10,307 bases of DNA. Origin: CAYLPU01 sp964385635 (lineage in GTDB: Bacteria; Chloroflexota; Anaerolineae; B4-G1). Shown piece after piece: positions 1 to 6,987 of the stretch. The notes below the pieces were generated by a model. The model was not told the DNA's origin and searched no databases. It worked only from the letters and a program-made list of their open reading frames with translations. Within the stretch, counting starts at the first letter, position 1. Every line of letters begins with the position of its first letter. The position numbers and the translations under genes are program-made. The stretch spans positions 1-10,307 of the forward strand of contig CAYLPU010000142.1 of assembly GCA_964385635.1 (NCBI GenBank). The letters are read 5' to 3'.

Positions 1-1038
1 TTCCGCGCCCAGCGTCGCCGCCCGCCAGCGGAAGTAGACCACGCCATCGGCCCCGCGGGCGACGCTCTGCCACACCTTGAGCCCCACTTCGCCGGGCCGG
101 AAGGTGAGATTGTAACCCGCCCAATTGACGTTGCTCACCTGCTGCTCCATGATCCAGTAGCTGCGGCGTTTCATACCCCAGTATAGGTCGTGGCTGGCGG
201 CGACGATGGCTGGCGTAGCGCCGTAGAAGTGGTAGTTGTCCCAGGAGACAAAGTCCAGCGGCGCGGCGATGTTATAAGAATCGAGTTCTCTAGAGTGTAA
301 CGACAAAAAATTATGGGTGATGAACTGGTTGGGGGCCAGCTTACGCAGGATGCCGATTTGTATCTGCTGGTACTCGGCCATCGAGTCGCTGCCGAACCGG
401 AGAAAGTCGAGCATATGGCCGGGGTTGTGGTAACTGGGGGTAGCCCAGGGTAGTGGCGCCTCGTCCCAATCGGCGTAGAGGGCCGACCAGAAGATGCTGC
501 CCCAGGCATGGTTGAGGGCCTCGAGACTGCCATATCTCTCTTGCAGCCATTCCCGGAAGCGGACGGCGCAGGTATCACAGAAGCAGCGTCCGGTGTCGTG
601 GCAACCAAACTCGTTGTCGGTCTGCCAGCCGATGACCCGCTCGTCATGGCCATACCGCTCAGCCAGGGCGCTCACGATGCGCTGGGTGTATTCGCGGTAT
701 ACAGGACTGTTGGGACAGTAGTGACGGCGGCTGCCCGCATGGCGCACCCGGCGATGGTGATCTCGGGGCAGGATCTCAGGGTGAGCCGTCGTCAGCCAGG
801 GGGGCGGCGCGGCAGTGGGTGTGCCCAGCACTACCTTGATGTCGTGGTCGGCCAGGATGCTGATGGCGCGGTCGAGCCAGTCCCAGGCGTATTGCCCCTC
901 GCGTGGCTCCATCTTGGCCCAGGCGAACTCGCCGATCCGGGCCACGTTAAAACCGGCTTCCTGCATGAGCCGAGCGTCCTCCGCCCAGCGCGATTCAGGC
1001 CAGTGTTCTGGGTAGTAATCGCAGCCGTAGTGTAGCAT
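1..1038 (-). CDS. GH42 beta-galactosidase, N-terminal part (3' end beyond window)
   Basis: The frame is open for 346 codons from ATG at 1038 to the window edge. The protein should hydrolyse terminal beta-galactosides in the cytoplasm; no signal peptide is visible. It opens with MLHYGCDYYPEHWPE, the usual start of GH42 enzymes. The catalytic acid/base is Glu143 in the motif TDNEFG, and the likely nucleophile is Glu298 in WIMEQQ, followed by NVNW. Cys108, Cys152, Cys154 and Cys157 match the spacing of the structural zinc site known in GH42 (for example the Thermus A4 enzyme). What is seen is roughly the TIM-barrel half of a family normally about 650-700 residues long; the trimerisation and C-terminal domains lie outside. 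The start follows the preceding stop by only 7 bases, with a weak AGGTAGAAG ribosome site, which suggests translational coupling. It is the hydrolase of the sugar operon. Family assignment is firm; the exact natural substrate is inferred. Confidence 0.95.
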   Translation of the reverse strand, partial: MLHYGCDYYPEHWPESRWAEDARLMQEAGFNVARIGEFAWAKMEPREGQYAWDWLDRAISILADHDIKVVLGTPTAAPPPWLTTAHPEILPRDHHRRVRHAGSRRHYCPNSPVYREYTQRIVSALAERYGHDERVIGWQTDNEFGCHDTGRCFCDTCAVRFREWLQERYGSLEALNHAWGSIFWSALYADWDEAPLPWATPSYHNPGHMLDFLRFGSDSMAEYQQIQIGILRKLAPNQFITHNFLSLHSRELDSYNIAAPLDFVSWDNYHFYGATPAIVAASHDLYWGMKRRSYWIMEQQVSNVNWAGYNLTFRPGEVGLKVWQSVARGADGVVYFRWRAATLGAE

Positions 1039-1045
1039 AATGCTT

Positions 1046-2587
1046 CTACCTGCCAGCAGCAGGCAGCGTTCTCTCAAACTTCTTGCCTGTTGCCAATTCT
1101 ACGCACTTATAAGCACCATCATAGATGCCGATGCTCTTGTTTCTAACGATACAGTCACAGAATAACTCTAACACATCGTTGTCATTCGTAAGTATGTCTA
1201 TGGCCTGTAAAGTATGAGGGATGGAGCGGGTTTCGACGGTGCCGTCACCCAGTTCCGCGCCTCGGATTGCGCCCCACATCTCGTGTCCTCCTACTCGTTC
1301 ATTGAAGATTTTTGGTACTGGATAAAAGGCAAGTTCGCTTGGTTTGGTGACCATTACGTCCACGACACGCATTAGATAGTTAGTGGCGTACACTGCGTGG
1401 AAGATGTTATCGTACAGGAAAACGTGAAGCCCTTGGACTGGCTTGGTTCTAATCTCATCGGCTAAAACTTTAGTATCATCCCAGGTGAAATGAGTTTGGA
1501 TCATATCTTTGTGCTGTGCCAGTTCGTCCTGTAGCCAATCCCAGTTATCCTTGTGGTCCCCCAGATTGACGAACAGAGCCACTTTGTCCTGTTTGATCAG
1601 CGGGATACAATGCTCAATCACGGCCTTAAACAATCCTCTCTGTGCGCCGGCGCCCCCCATGGTAATCATAAATCTTCTGGGCTCGTCGTTTCTCATGCGT
1701 CTGAGGCGGGCCTCGCAGTCTAACTCGATATTCTCCACCAGTTCGTGGTCAACATGATGACCCACATAGTAAATAGCATCCGCAGGTACGGGGTTCATGA
1801 CTTTGTTCGTCTCATCAAAGCCCCTCATGACTCTGAAACCATAATAGCCGGATGGTGATTGAACACCGTGTTTAGCGCCTTCTGTCAATTGAAATGCCAT
1901 GGGCCAGTTGTCAAACATCATGTCTACTACATTCGTCATGCCACCCGCAACAGCCCCCATGCAATTCCACATATGCGCGGTGAGGACAGGCATATCAGAA
2001 GGCAAGGCCTCGTGCAGGTTTTTGAACAACTCACTCATCTTATAATCTTTTACGTTTGTCTTTAAGAACCTCCATGGCCAGCCCACAATCCAGGCATTCA
2101 GAAATGAAGAGAGAATTGGTAAAGTTGGCTCCCCAGTCGTAAGCGACTCCCAGACATATTTGTTGAACAGATTGCTTCTTTGCGATAAACGGGAAAAGCG
2201 GCTGTACCATTGATTACACCAGTTAATGACATCCGTGGTGATGCCTGGAATGGCCAAAAGGTCCAACCAATAAGGTGTAAATCCCATGGCTCTGGCACAG
2301 GATACGCCAGCCATAGCAATCCGATAATGGCCGAACCCCATGCGTATCGTACTGCAAATCACCGCGTTTTCTTTTTCGATTTCTTCGCCCTGATCATGAC
2401 GTACGATGTTTTTTACTCCGAAGATTGGCCCCAAATACTCATTCTCCTCCAGGCTCAACGTATATGTTTCATCAGGGTCATAGTTAAACTTCCTGATAAA
2501 CATATTTTGCCACCTGATTACCGTTTTTGAATGCGATCGCTTTAGCGCGTTCCCGTAAACCACAAAGCGGCCGTCTTGCATCTTCAT
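1046..2587 (-). CDS. GT-B-like (glycosyltransferase family 28-like) protein of unknown function
   Basis: A 513-residue protein that I do not recognise by name. A start at 2587 (MKMQDGRF) is preferred because GGAGGA lies five bases before it; an in-frame ATG at 2617 has no such site. Several segments resemble nucleotide-sugar transferases with a GT-B fold, such as MurG and the diacylglycerol glycosyltransferases: STIRMGFGHYR at residues 79-89 (N-terminal Gly-x-Gly-His loop), MITMGGAGAQRG at 307-318 (start of the C-terminal Rossmann domain), and VTKPSELAFYPVP at 413-425 followed by VGGHE at 432-436 (the donor-binding TKxG...P...GxE region). There is no signal peptide or clear transmembrane helix, though aromatic stretches near 150-175 might touch a membrane. 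The gene lies between the aldo/keto reductase and the beta-galactosidase and is visibly less GC-rich (21 G/C of 60 at 1141-1200, against 41 of 60 at 841-900). Fold is a moderate inference; acceptor, donor and activity are unknown. Confidence 0.85.
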   Translation of the reverse strand: MKMQDGRFVVYGNALKRSHSKTVIRWQNMFIRKFNYDPDETYTLSLEENEYLGPIFGVKNIVRHDQGEEIEKENAVICSTIRMGFGHYRIAMAGVSCARAMGFTPYWLDLLAIPGITTDVINWCNQWYSRFSRLSQRSNLFNKYVWESLTTGEPTLPILSSFLNAWIVGWPWRFLKTNVKDYKMSELFKNLHEALPSDMPVLTAHMWNCMGAVAGGMTNVVDMMFDNWPMAFQLTEGAKHGVQSPSGYYGFRVMRGFDETNKVMNPVPADAIYYVGHHVDHELVENIELDCEARLRRMRNDEPRRFMITMGGAGAQRGLFKAVIEHCIPLIKQDKVALFVNLGDHKDNWDWLQDELAQHKDMIQTHFTWDDTKVLADEIRTKPVQGLHVFLYDNIFHAVYATNYLMRVVDVMVTKPSELAFYPVPKIFNERVGGHEMWGAIRGAELGDGTVETRSIPHTLQAIDILTNDNDVLELFCDCIVRNKSIGIYDGAYKCVELATGKKFERTLPAAGR

Positions 2588-2636
2588 AGCATTCCTCCAT
2601 AGAGAATTGTGGTGCATTCAATTTCAGTGGGGGAGG

Positions 2637-2671
2637 GGCCCACAGGGGGCTTCGCTCCGCACCTGTGTGCC
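2637..2671 (-). other. Intergenic stem-loop between aldo/keto reductase and GT-like gene
   Basis: The 99-base gap between these two genes holds an inverted repeat: 2637-2646 pairs with 2662-2671 at nine of ten positions, with a 15-base loop that can itself fold around a GAA triloop. On the minus-strand transcript it begins 15 bases after the reductase stop. No T-run follows, so it is more likely an RNA stability or processing element, or a weak attenuator, than a full terminator. Confidence 0.45.
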
Positions 2672-2686
2672 AACTGAGAGAACCAA

Positions 2687-3676
2687 CTAACGACTCAGCA
2701 GCGTGTCGATCTCGCGCATCTGCTTGGCGCTCAAGGGCCCAAATTGCATTGCGGCGCAGTTTTCCTCGACTTGTCTCACGGTCCTGAAGCCAGGAATGGG
2801 GATGGTTTGCTCGCTTCGTGCCCAGATCCAGGCGAGAGCGGCCTGAGCCAGTGTCCGGCCTCCGCTGGTGAGGATCTCACGGATTGCCTCGAGCTTCTTG
2901 AGCCATTCTGGGTTTGGCTTGCCGTCCTCGAAGTATTTCATCCAGGCCGGGCTTTTATCGCCCCGGACGTCGTCTGAGGCTAATTTCGAGTCCGCCCGAT
3001 ACTTTCCAGTGAGCAAACCCATTGCCAGTGGCCCCCGATTGATGCTCCCCAGGCCTAACTGCTCGCATAGAGCGATCATTGGCCCGGCGTCTTCAAGCAC
3101 GTTCATCTGATGCTGAACGGTCGTACAGTTTGGCCCTTCGGCGAAGACACGGGCGCGATCTGGAAAGTCGGTGCTCCAACCATAATAGCGGATTTTTCCT
3201 TTCTTGACCAATTCTTCCAGCACATCGCGCACAGCACCTGCCTGATCTGGATCGTAGTCGTTCAGGTGGAATTGGTACAAGTCGACATAGTCGGTGTTCA
3301 GGCGTTGCAGAGAGGCTTCACATGCCTGGCGGATGTACTCGGGTGACGCGTCGGAGCCGGTAATCTGGCGGGTGCTTTCGTCAAATGTGTTGCCGAACTT
3401 GGTTGCAATCACTACCTGGTCACGGCGGCCTGCCAAAGCGTGGCCAAGGACGCGCTCGCTGTGGCCTGTGCCATACACGTCGGCGGTGTCAAAGAAGTTG
3501 ACACCCAGATCAAGAGCGCGGTGTATGGCACTGATCGACTCATCGTCGTCTACCTCCCCCCAACCGACGGCGTCGTCCCCGGCCCAAAACGGCCCGCCGA
3601 TTGCCCAGCATCCCAAGCCCATCGCACTAACCTGGATACCGGATCGCCCTAGCAGCCGGGTAAATGTCGTGTTCAT
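2687..3676 (-). CDS. Aldo/keto reductase
   Basis: A 329-residue NADPH-dependent oxidoreductase of the aldo/keto reductase superfamily, expected to be a cytoplasmic TIM barrel that reduces an aldehyde or ketone. The catalytic tetrad is complete: Asp63 and Tyr68 in FDTADVYG, Lys93 in ATKFG and His137 in YQFHLND. The C-terminal cofactor region is also present, with IPIPGFRTVRQVEEN near residues 292-306, which is typical of the family. Length is normal. The start ATG at 3676 follows a GGAGGA site by eight bases and lies 18 bases after the MalG-like permease stop, so it is almost surely co-transcribed with the transporter. In sugar operons such enzymes often act on keto- or aldo-sugars, but the substrate cannot be read from sequence here. 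Superfamily call is firm; role in the pathway is inference. Confidence 0.95.
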   Translation of the reverse strand: MNTTFTRLLGRSGIQVSAMGLGCWAIGGPFWAGDDAVGWGEVDDDESISAIHRALDLGVNFFDTADVYGTGHSERVLGHALAGRRDQVVIATKFGNTFDESTRQITGSDASPEYIRQACEASLQRLNTDYVDLYQFHLNDYDPDQAGAVRDVLEELVKKGKIRYYGWSTDFPDRARVFAEGPNCTTVQHQMNVLEDAGPMIALCEQLGLGSINRGPLAMGLLTGKYRADSKLASDDVRGDKSPAWMKYFEDGKPNPEWLKKLEAIREILTSGGRTLAQAALAWIWARSEQTIPIPGFRTVRQVEENCAAMQFGPLSAKQMREIDTLLSR

Positions 3677-3694
3677 CGCAGTGTTCCTCCTTTT

Positions 3695-4534
3695 TTACTT
3701 AGTCGCACCCAAGGTCAACCCTTCGATGAAATAGCGCTGCAAGAAAATGAAGACAAGAACGGTGGGCACCGACGCCAGCAACGCGCCAGCGGTGATGACC
3801 GTCCAGTCCATAACGTATTGACCTTGTAAGGCAGCCAGGCCGGCGGTCACCGGCTTGAGTTTGTCGCTGCGCAGCAGGACGATGGCCCACAGGTAGTCGT
3901 TAAAGATCCAGGTGAACTCCAACGTAGCCACGGCGGCGATGGCCGGCAGCGTGAGGGGCATCATAATCTGCCACCAGGCGCGGAACTCGCCACAACCGTC
4001 AATCCGCGCCGCTTCCAATATCTCGCCGGGCACAGTGCGCATATAATTTCGGAGCAGAAACGTGCAAAATCCAAGCTGAAAAGCGGTGTGAAAGGCGATC
4101 AGGCCCCAGTAGGTATCGTAGAGGCCCAGGGCATCGGTAAGGCGAAAGACCGGCAACATCAACACCTGGAAGGGAAGCATCATGCCGCCGACGTAGAGGA
4201 AAAAGATCAGCCGGTTGCCTCGAAAGCGAAAGCGGGCCAGAGCATAGGCCGAGAGAGAGGAAAGAAACAGAGTCAGGATCAGGGCAGGAAGAGTGATGAT
4301 AAAGCTGTTGGGCAGGTAGCGGCTCAAACCCCCGCGATCCCAGGCATCCTTGAAACTAGCCAACCCGAGCTGGCGCGGCAACGACCAGAACCCGTTCAGC
4401 AGGATGTCGTCGTTGGTACGAAAAGCCGTGATGAGAGCTGAGAAGACCGGCACCAGCCAGAGGATAGTGACCATCACTAGCGCAGCGTAGCCTAACACAC
4501 GCCGGGGAGAACTGAAGAACTTTTTCGCCGTCAT
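3695..4534 (-). CDS. Sugar ABC transporter permease, MalG-like (CUT1)
   Basis: An inner-membrane permease of 279 residues, one half of the transmembrane channel for a sugar ABC importer. About six hydrophobic segments are visible (near 14-36, 76-99, 108-130, 141-162, 198-220 and 244-267). The cytoplasmic EAA loop that contacts the ATPase is at 174-197: EAARIDG, then Ile190 and MPLTLP. The frame is open further upstream to 4696, but that part overlaps the preceding gene and has no permease character. Two ATGs lie close together at 4540 and 4534; the second is chosen because GGAGGAGG sits six bases before it. It starts 13 bases after the stop of the MalF-like permease, so the two are coupled. 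The C-terminus (YFIEGLTLGATK) is the usual ending of this family. Confidence 0.96.
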   Translation of the reverse strand: MTAKKFFSSPRRVLGYAALVMVTILWLVPVFSALITAFRTNDDILLNGFWSLPRQLGLASFKDAWDRGGLSRYLPNSFIITLPALILTLFLSSLSAYALARFRFRGNRLIFFLYVGGMMLPFQVLMLPVFRLTDALGLYDTYWGLIAFHTAFQLGFCTFLLRNYMRTVPGEILEAARIDGCGEFRAWWQIMMPLTLPAIAAVATLEFTWIFNDYLWAIVLLRSDKLKPVTAGLAALQGQYVMDWTVITAGALLASVPTVLVFIFLQRYFIEGLTLGATK

Positions 4535-4547
4535 GGCCATCCTCCTC

Positions 4548-5432
4548 CTAATACTCCATCTCGGTTTGCAGGATACGCCACAGGTAGATGAATATGAACA
4601 CCAGGCTAATGAGGAACAAGATCGTCGCGATGGCCGCGCCGTAACCCATCTTGTAATTGTTGAATGCCTCAATGTACATAAAGTTAGCCAGCACACTGGA
4701 CGAATTGTATGGCCCGCCCCTCGTCATAACCGAAACCAGATCAAAGGCACGCAGCGAGTCAATGATGCTGACGACGACCACGATGACCGTGACCGGGGCC
4801 AGCAGTGGAAAGATAACGTGCTGGAAGGTCTGCCAACCACTGGCGCCGTCCACTTTGGAAGCGTCCACCAGACTGGGATCGATGCTCTGCAGGCCGGCCA
4901 GGTAGAGCACCATCACGTAGCCCACCTGCCGCCAAATGGCTACGATGATGATGGCCCACATCACCAGATTCTTATCGCTCAACCAACCTTGGGCCAGCAC
5001 GTCAAGGCCCACCAGTCGCAGCATCGAGTTGATCAAACCACTGGCCGGATGATACATCCACGACCACATCAGGCCACCAACGACGAGAGAAAGCACCATG
5101 GGAGAATAGAGACTGGCTTTGATGATCTTTTCGCCGGGGATGTTACGGTTGAGAGCCATCGCCAGTGCCAAACCTGCTGCCACCGGTATGGTGATAAAAC
5201 TGACCACCCACTTGAGATTGTTCTTGAGAGAGGTGTAGAAAACCGGGTCTCTGAACAACTTCAAATAGTTTCGCCAGCCGATGAAATTCGGCGTGGAGAG
5301 ACCGTCCCAATCGGTCAGACTGAGATAGAACGTGTAAAACGTTGGCCCGATGATCCAGATCAGGTAAATGACCAGGGGCACGATGAGAAACAGGTACGGT
5401 GTCAATCTGGAGAGGATTCTACTACGAGTCAT
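4548..5432 (-). CDS. Sugar ABC transporter permease, MalF/UgpA-like (CUT1)
   Basis: A 294-residue inner-membrane permease that pairs with the MalG-like protein encoded next. About six membrane segments are visible (near 12-34, 73-95, 108-126, 158-180, 211-229 and 265-286). A divergent EAA loop is at 190-213: DASKVDGASG, with IFPLLAP at its end. The segment DWDGLSTPNFIGWRNY after the first helix is typical of this permease group. An in-frame GTG lies three codons upstream at 5441; ATG at 5432 is preferred because GAGGTGA stands about five bases before it. The gene follows the binding-protein gene after 84 bases containing a strong hairpin, so its expression is probably lower than that of the binding protein. 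Substrate is inferred from context as a galactoside or oligosaccharide. Confidence 0.96.
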   Translation of the reverse strand: MTRSRILSRLTPYLFLIVPLVIYLIWIIGPTFYTFYLSLTDWDGLSTPNFIGWRNYLKLFRDPVFYTSLKNNLKWVVSFITIPVAAGLALAMALNRNIPGEKIIKASLYSPMVLSLVVGGLMWSWMYHPASGLINSMLRLVGLDVLAQGWLSDKNLVMWAIIIVAIWRQVGYVMVLYLAGLQSIDPSLVDASKVDGASGWQTFQHVIFPLLAPVTVIVVVVSIIDSLRAFDLVSVMTRGGPYNSSSVLANFMYIEAFNNYKMGYGAAIATILFLISLVFIFIYLWRILQTEMEY

Positions 5433-5467
5433 GACACTCACCTCATATTGGGAAGTGATGGGTGGAG

Positions 5468-5498
5468 AAGGAGCCCGCGGGCTATCCGCGGGCTCCTT
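5468..5498 (-). terminator. Perfect 13-bp hairpin after the binding-protein gene (attenuator or mRNA-stabilising stem)
   Basis: Bases 5468-5480 pair perfectly with 5486-5498 around a five-base loop; the stem is almost all G/C. In the operon's sense it lies 18 bases after the binding-protein stop and 36 bases before the MalF-like start. The 3' side is followed only by CTCC-type sequence after two T residues, so as a rho-independent terminator it looks leaky. Such stems between a binding protein and its permeases are known to stabilise the upstream message or cut read-through, giving excess binding protein. Confidence 0.7.
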
Positions 5499-5516
5499 AA
5501 CTGCCCAGGCAACGCA

Positions 5517-6875
5517 CTACTCAGATTCAAAGATCTCTTGCCGGGTCTGTTCCAGACGGGCCAGGATGTCATCAATGCTGACCGGGTCGTCCCAGAACTC
5601 CATAAAGCCGTTCATCCCTTCGTCGGCCATCTCGGGAGTGGTATCCCTATCGTAGAACTGGGCGACGTAATCGGCGGTCTGCATCATTTCGATGCCTTTT
5701 TGCTGTTGAGCACTGAAGACGGAAATGTCTACTTCGTTGTGGGTGGAGAGGCGCCCCAGTTTCTCGGCAAAGTACTGCTGCATCTCGACCGAACCCAGGA
5801 AGGCCAGGAATGCCTTGGCCTCTTCAGGTTGTTGGGCATTGGCGGCGATGAAATAACCGTCGGTGGGCGCGTCCTCACCAATGGGCACGCTGGGATCAAT
5901 GATGGGGAACTGGAAGAAATCTAAATCATCCTCCAGTTCGTCGGGAAAACTGTCGCGGATGAAGTCACCCATCAGGTACATGGCTGCGTCACCGTCTATC
6001 ATGAACTGCAGCCCTTCCTGCCAACTGTAGGCAGCCGCGTCCTCAATGAAATACTCATTCTCGATCAGCGGCGCCCAGTAATCCGTGAAAATCGTCTTCA
6101 CACGCGGATCGGTGTAGCTTTCCGTGCCCAGCATCAAGTTGATGTGGAACTCGGGGCCGTTGACGCGCATGTTGAAGTAGTCGAACCAGGCGGCGGCGGT
6201 CCAGCGGTACTTGGTGCCGATAGTGATAGGCGTAACGCCGTTCTGCTTCAGGGTCTCACACACCTGTAGGAACTCGTCCCAGGTCTGGGGTGGCTCCAGG
6301 CCATACTGCTCAAAGATGGACGGGCGGTAGTACACGGCCCACCAGTACCAGCTCGTGGGAACAAAGTACTGCTTGTCATCCACACTACTCAGAGCGCGGA
6401 ACCCCTTGGCATAGTCCTCGTTCCAGCCCTCTTGCTCCCACACGTCGCTGATGTCCATAATCAAGCCCTTGTCGATGAAGAAACGGGCCCGGTTGCCGGC
6501 GAACCAAGTCATCACGTCTGGCGGCGTCGAGGCAGTCAGATATGCCCGGATTGCCTGCTTGAAATCCTCGTGCGCTACGATGCTGTGCACCACGTCAACG
6601 TTCGGATACTCTTCCTCGAACATTTGCACCAGTTCCTCATCAGCCTCGCGGGGCAACGGGTCGCCATGCATGGAATTGTAGATCAAGATGCTCTTTTCGA
6701 CCACTTCGCCAGGCACCTCGACCGTCATCTCGACAGGTACCTCGACTGTCTGCTCGACGGGTACCTCGACTGTCTGCTCGACGGGCACCTCGACCGTGAC
6801 CGTCGTCGGGCCACATGCAATCAGTATGCCCAGCATTGTCACGATAGCCAGTAGGGTAAACGATATTCTTTTCAC
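5517..6875 (-). CDS. Sugar-binding lipoprotein of a CUT1 ABC transporter
   Basis: A 452-residue extracellular solute-binding protein (family 1) that captures the sugar and delivers it to the two permeases. A lipoprotein signal occupies residues 1-20, with lipobox LIAC ending at the acylated Cys21. Residues 27-58 form a linker of four eight-residue repeats related to TVEVPVEQ; the folded domain begins near residue 62 (SILIYNSMHG). Aromatic-rich stretches such as PTSWYWWAVYY and the C-terminal ANAQQPEEAKAFLAFL helix fit sugar-binding members. The start codon is GTG at 6875, placed six bases after an AGGAGGAA site. The gene follows the LacI-type regulator by 112 bases in the same direction. Length is normal for the family. 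The ligand is not readable from sequence; the GH42 gene in the same operon suggests a beta-galactoside. Confidence 0.96.
   Translation of the reverse strand: MKRISFTLLAIVTMLGILIACGPTTVTVEVPVEQTVEVPVEQTVEVPVEMTVEVPGEVVEKSILIYNSMHGDPLPREADEELVQMFEEEYPNVDVVHSIVAHEDFKQAIRAYLTASTPPDVMTWFAGNRARFFIDKGLIMDISDVWEQEGWNEDYAKGFRALSSVDDKQYFVPTSWYWWAVYYRPSIFEQYGLEPPQTWDEFLQVCETLKQNGVTPITIGTKYRWTAAAWFDYFNMRVNGPEFHINLMLGTESYTDPRVKTIFTDYWAPLIENEYFIEDAAAYSWQEGLQFMIDGDAAMYLMGDFIRDSFPDELEDDLDFFQFPIIDPSVPIGEDAPTDGYFIAANAQQPEEAKAFLAFLGSVEMQQYFAEKLGRLSTHNEVDISVFSAQQQKGIEMMQTADYVAQFYDRDTTPEMADEGMNGFMEFWDDPVSIDDILARLEQTRQEIFESE
6702..6797 (-). repeat. Four tandem 24-bp repeats encoding a Val/Glu/Pro linker
   Basis: Within the binding-protein gene, four 24-base units encode TVEVPVEQ, TVEVPVEQ, TVEVPVEM and TVEVPGEV. 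The two outermost-coded central units are nearly identical at the base level (repeated TGTCTGCTCGACGGG on the plus strand). The stretch probably forms an extended spacer between the lipid anchor and the binding domain, and is prone to copy-number change by slippage. Confidence 0.9.
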
Positions 6876-6892
6876 TTTATGTTCCTCCTATT

Positions 6893-6902
6893 ATTCTAGA
6901 AT
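6893..6902 (-). promoter_or_regulatory. 10-bp palindrome just upstream of the binding-protein ribosome site
   Basis: ATTCTAGAAT is a perfect palindrome three bases upstream of the AGGAGGA ribosome site. On the minus strand it contains TAGAAT, a fair -10 box, with TTTACG 18 bases further upstream. A start from this promoter would fall inside the ribosome site, so promoter use is doubtful. It does not resemble the GAACGTTC operators upstream of the regulator gene. It could be a chance palindrome. Confidence 0.25.
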
Positions 6903-6987
6903 CGAGTGTCACTTTTCGTAAAGCACTTGCTCGCTGATACCAATTGTTTTTTTGCTCGATAGTACCTCCTTCATTGTCATACTCTCG

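Noticed and set aside
508..1035. A 175-codon plus-strand frame opposite the beta-galactosidase gene.
   Set aside because: It is the antisense of a GH42 sequence whose catalytic and zinc-site residues are all in place; the plus-strand translation has no family features.
4535..4696. Upstream extension of the MalG-like reading frame.
   Set aside because: It overlaps the MalF-like gene, reads as Ser/Arg/Cys-rich nonsense, and a strong ribosome site immediately precedes the internal ATG at 4534.
4533..5924. A 463-codon plus-strand frame opposite the MalF-like permease and the end of the binding protein.
   Set aside because: It spans two well-supported minus-strand genes and the hairpin between them. 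Its His/Asp/Gln-rich composition is what the complement of hydrophobic membrane-protein codons gives.
6702..6797. Possible CRISPR-like direct repeats.
   Set aside because: The 24-base units are contiguous without spacers, in frame, and encode a protein linker.
6909..6980. A 23-codon minus-strand reading frame starting seven bases after the repressor stop (MTMKEVLSSK...), overlapping an AAGGAGGT sequence.
   Set aside because: The good Shine-Dalgarno match lies inside the frame rather than before its ATG, nothing in the peptide is recognisable, and the frame ends in the leader of the next gene. Chance is the simpler explanation.
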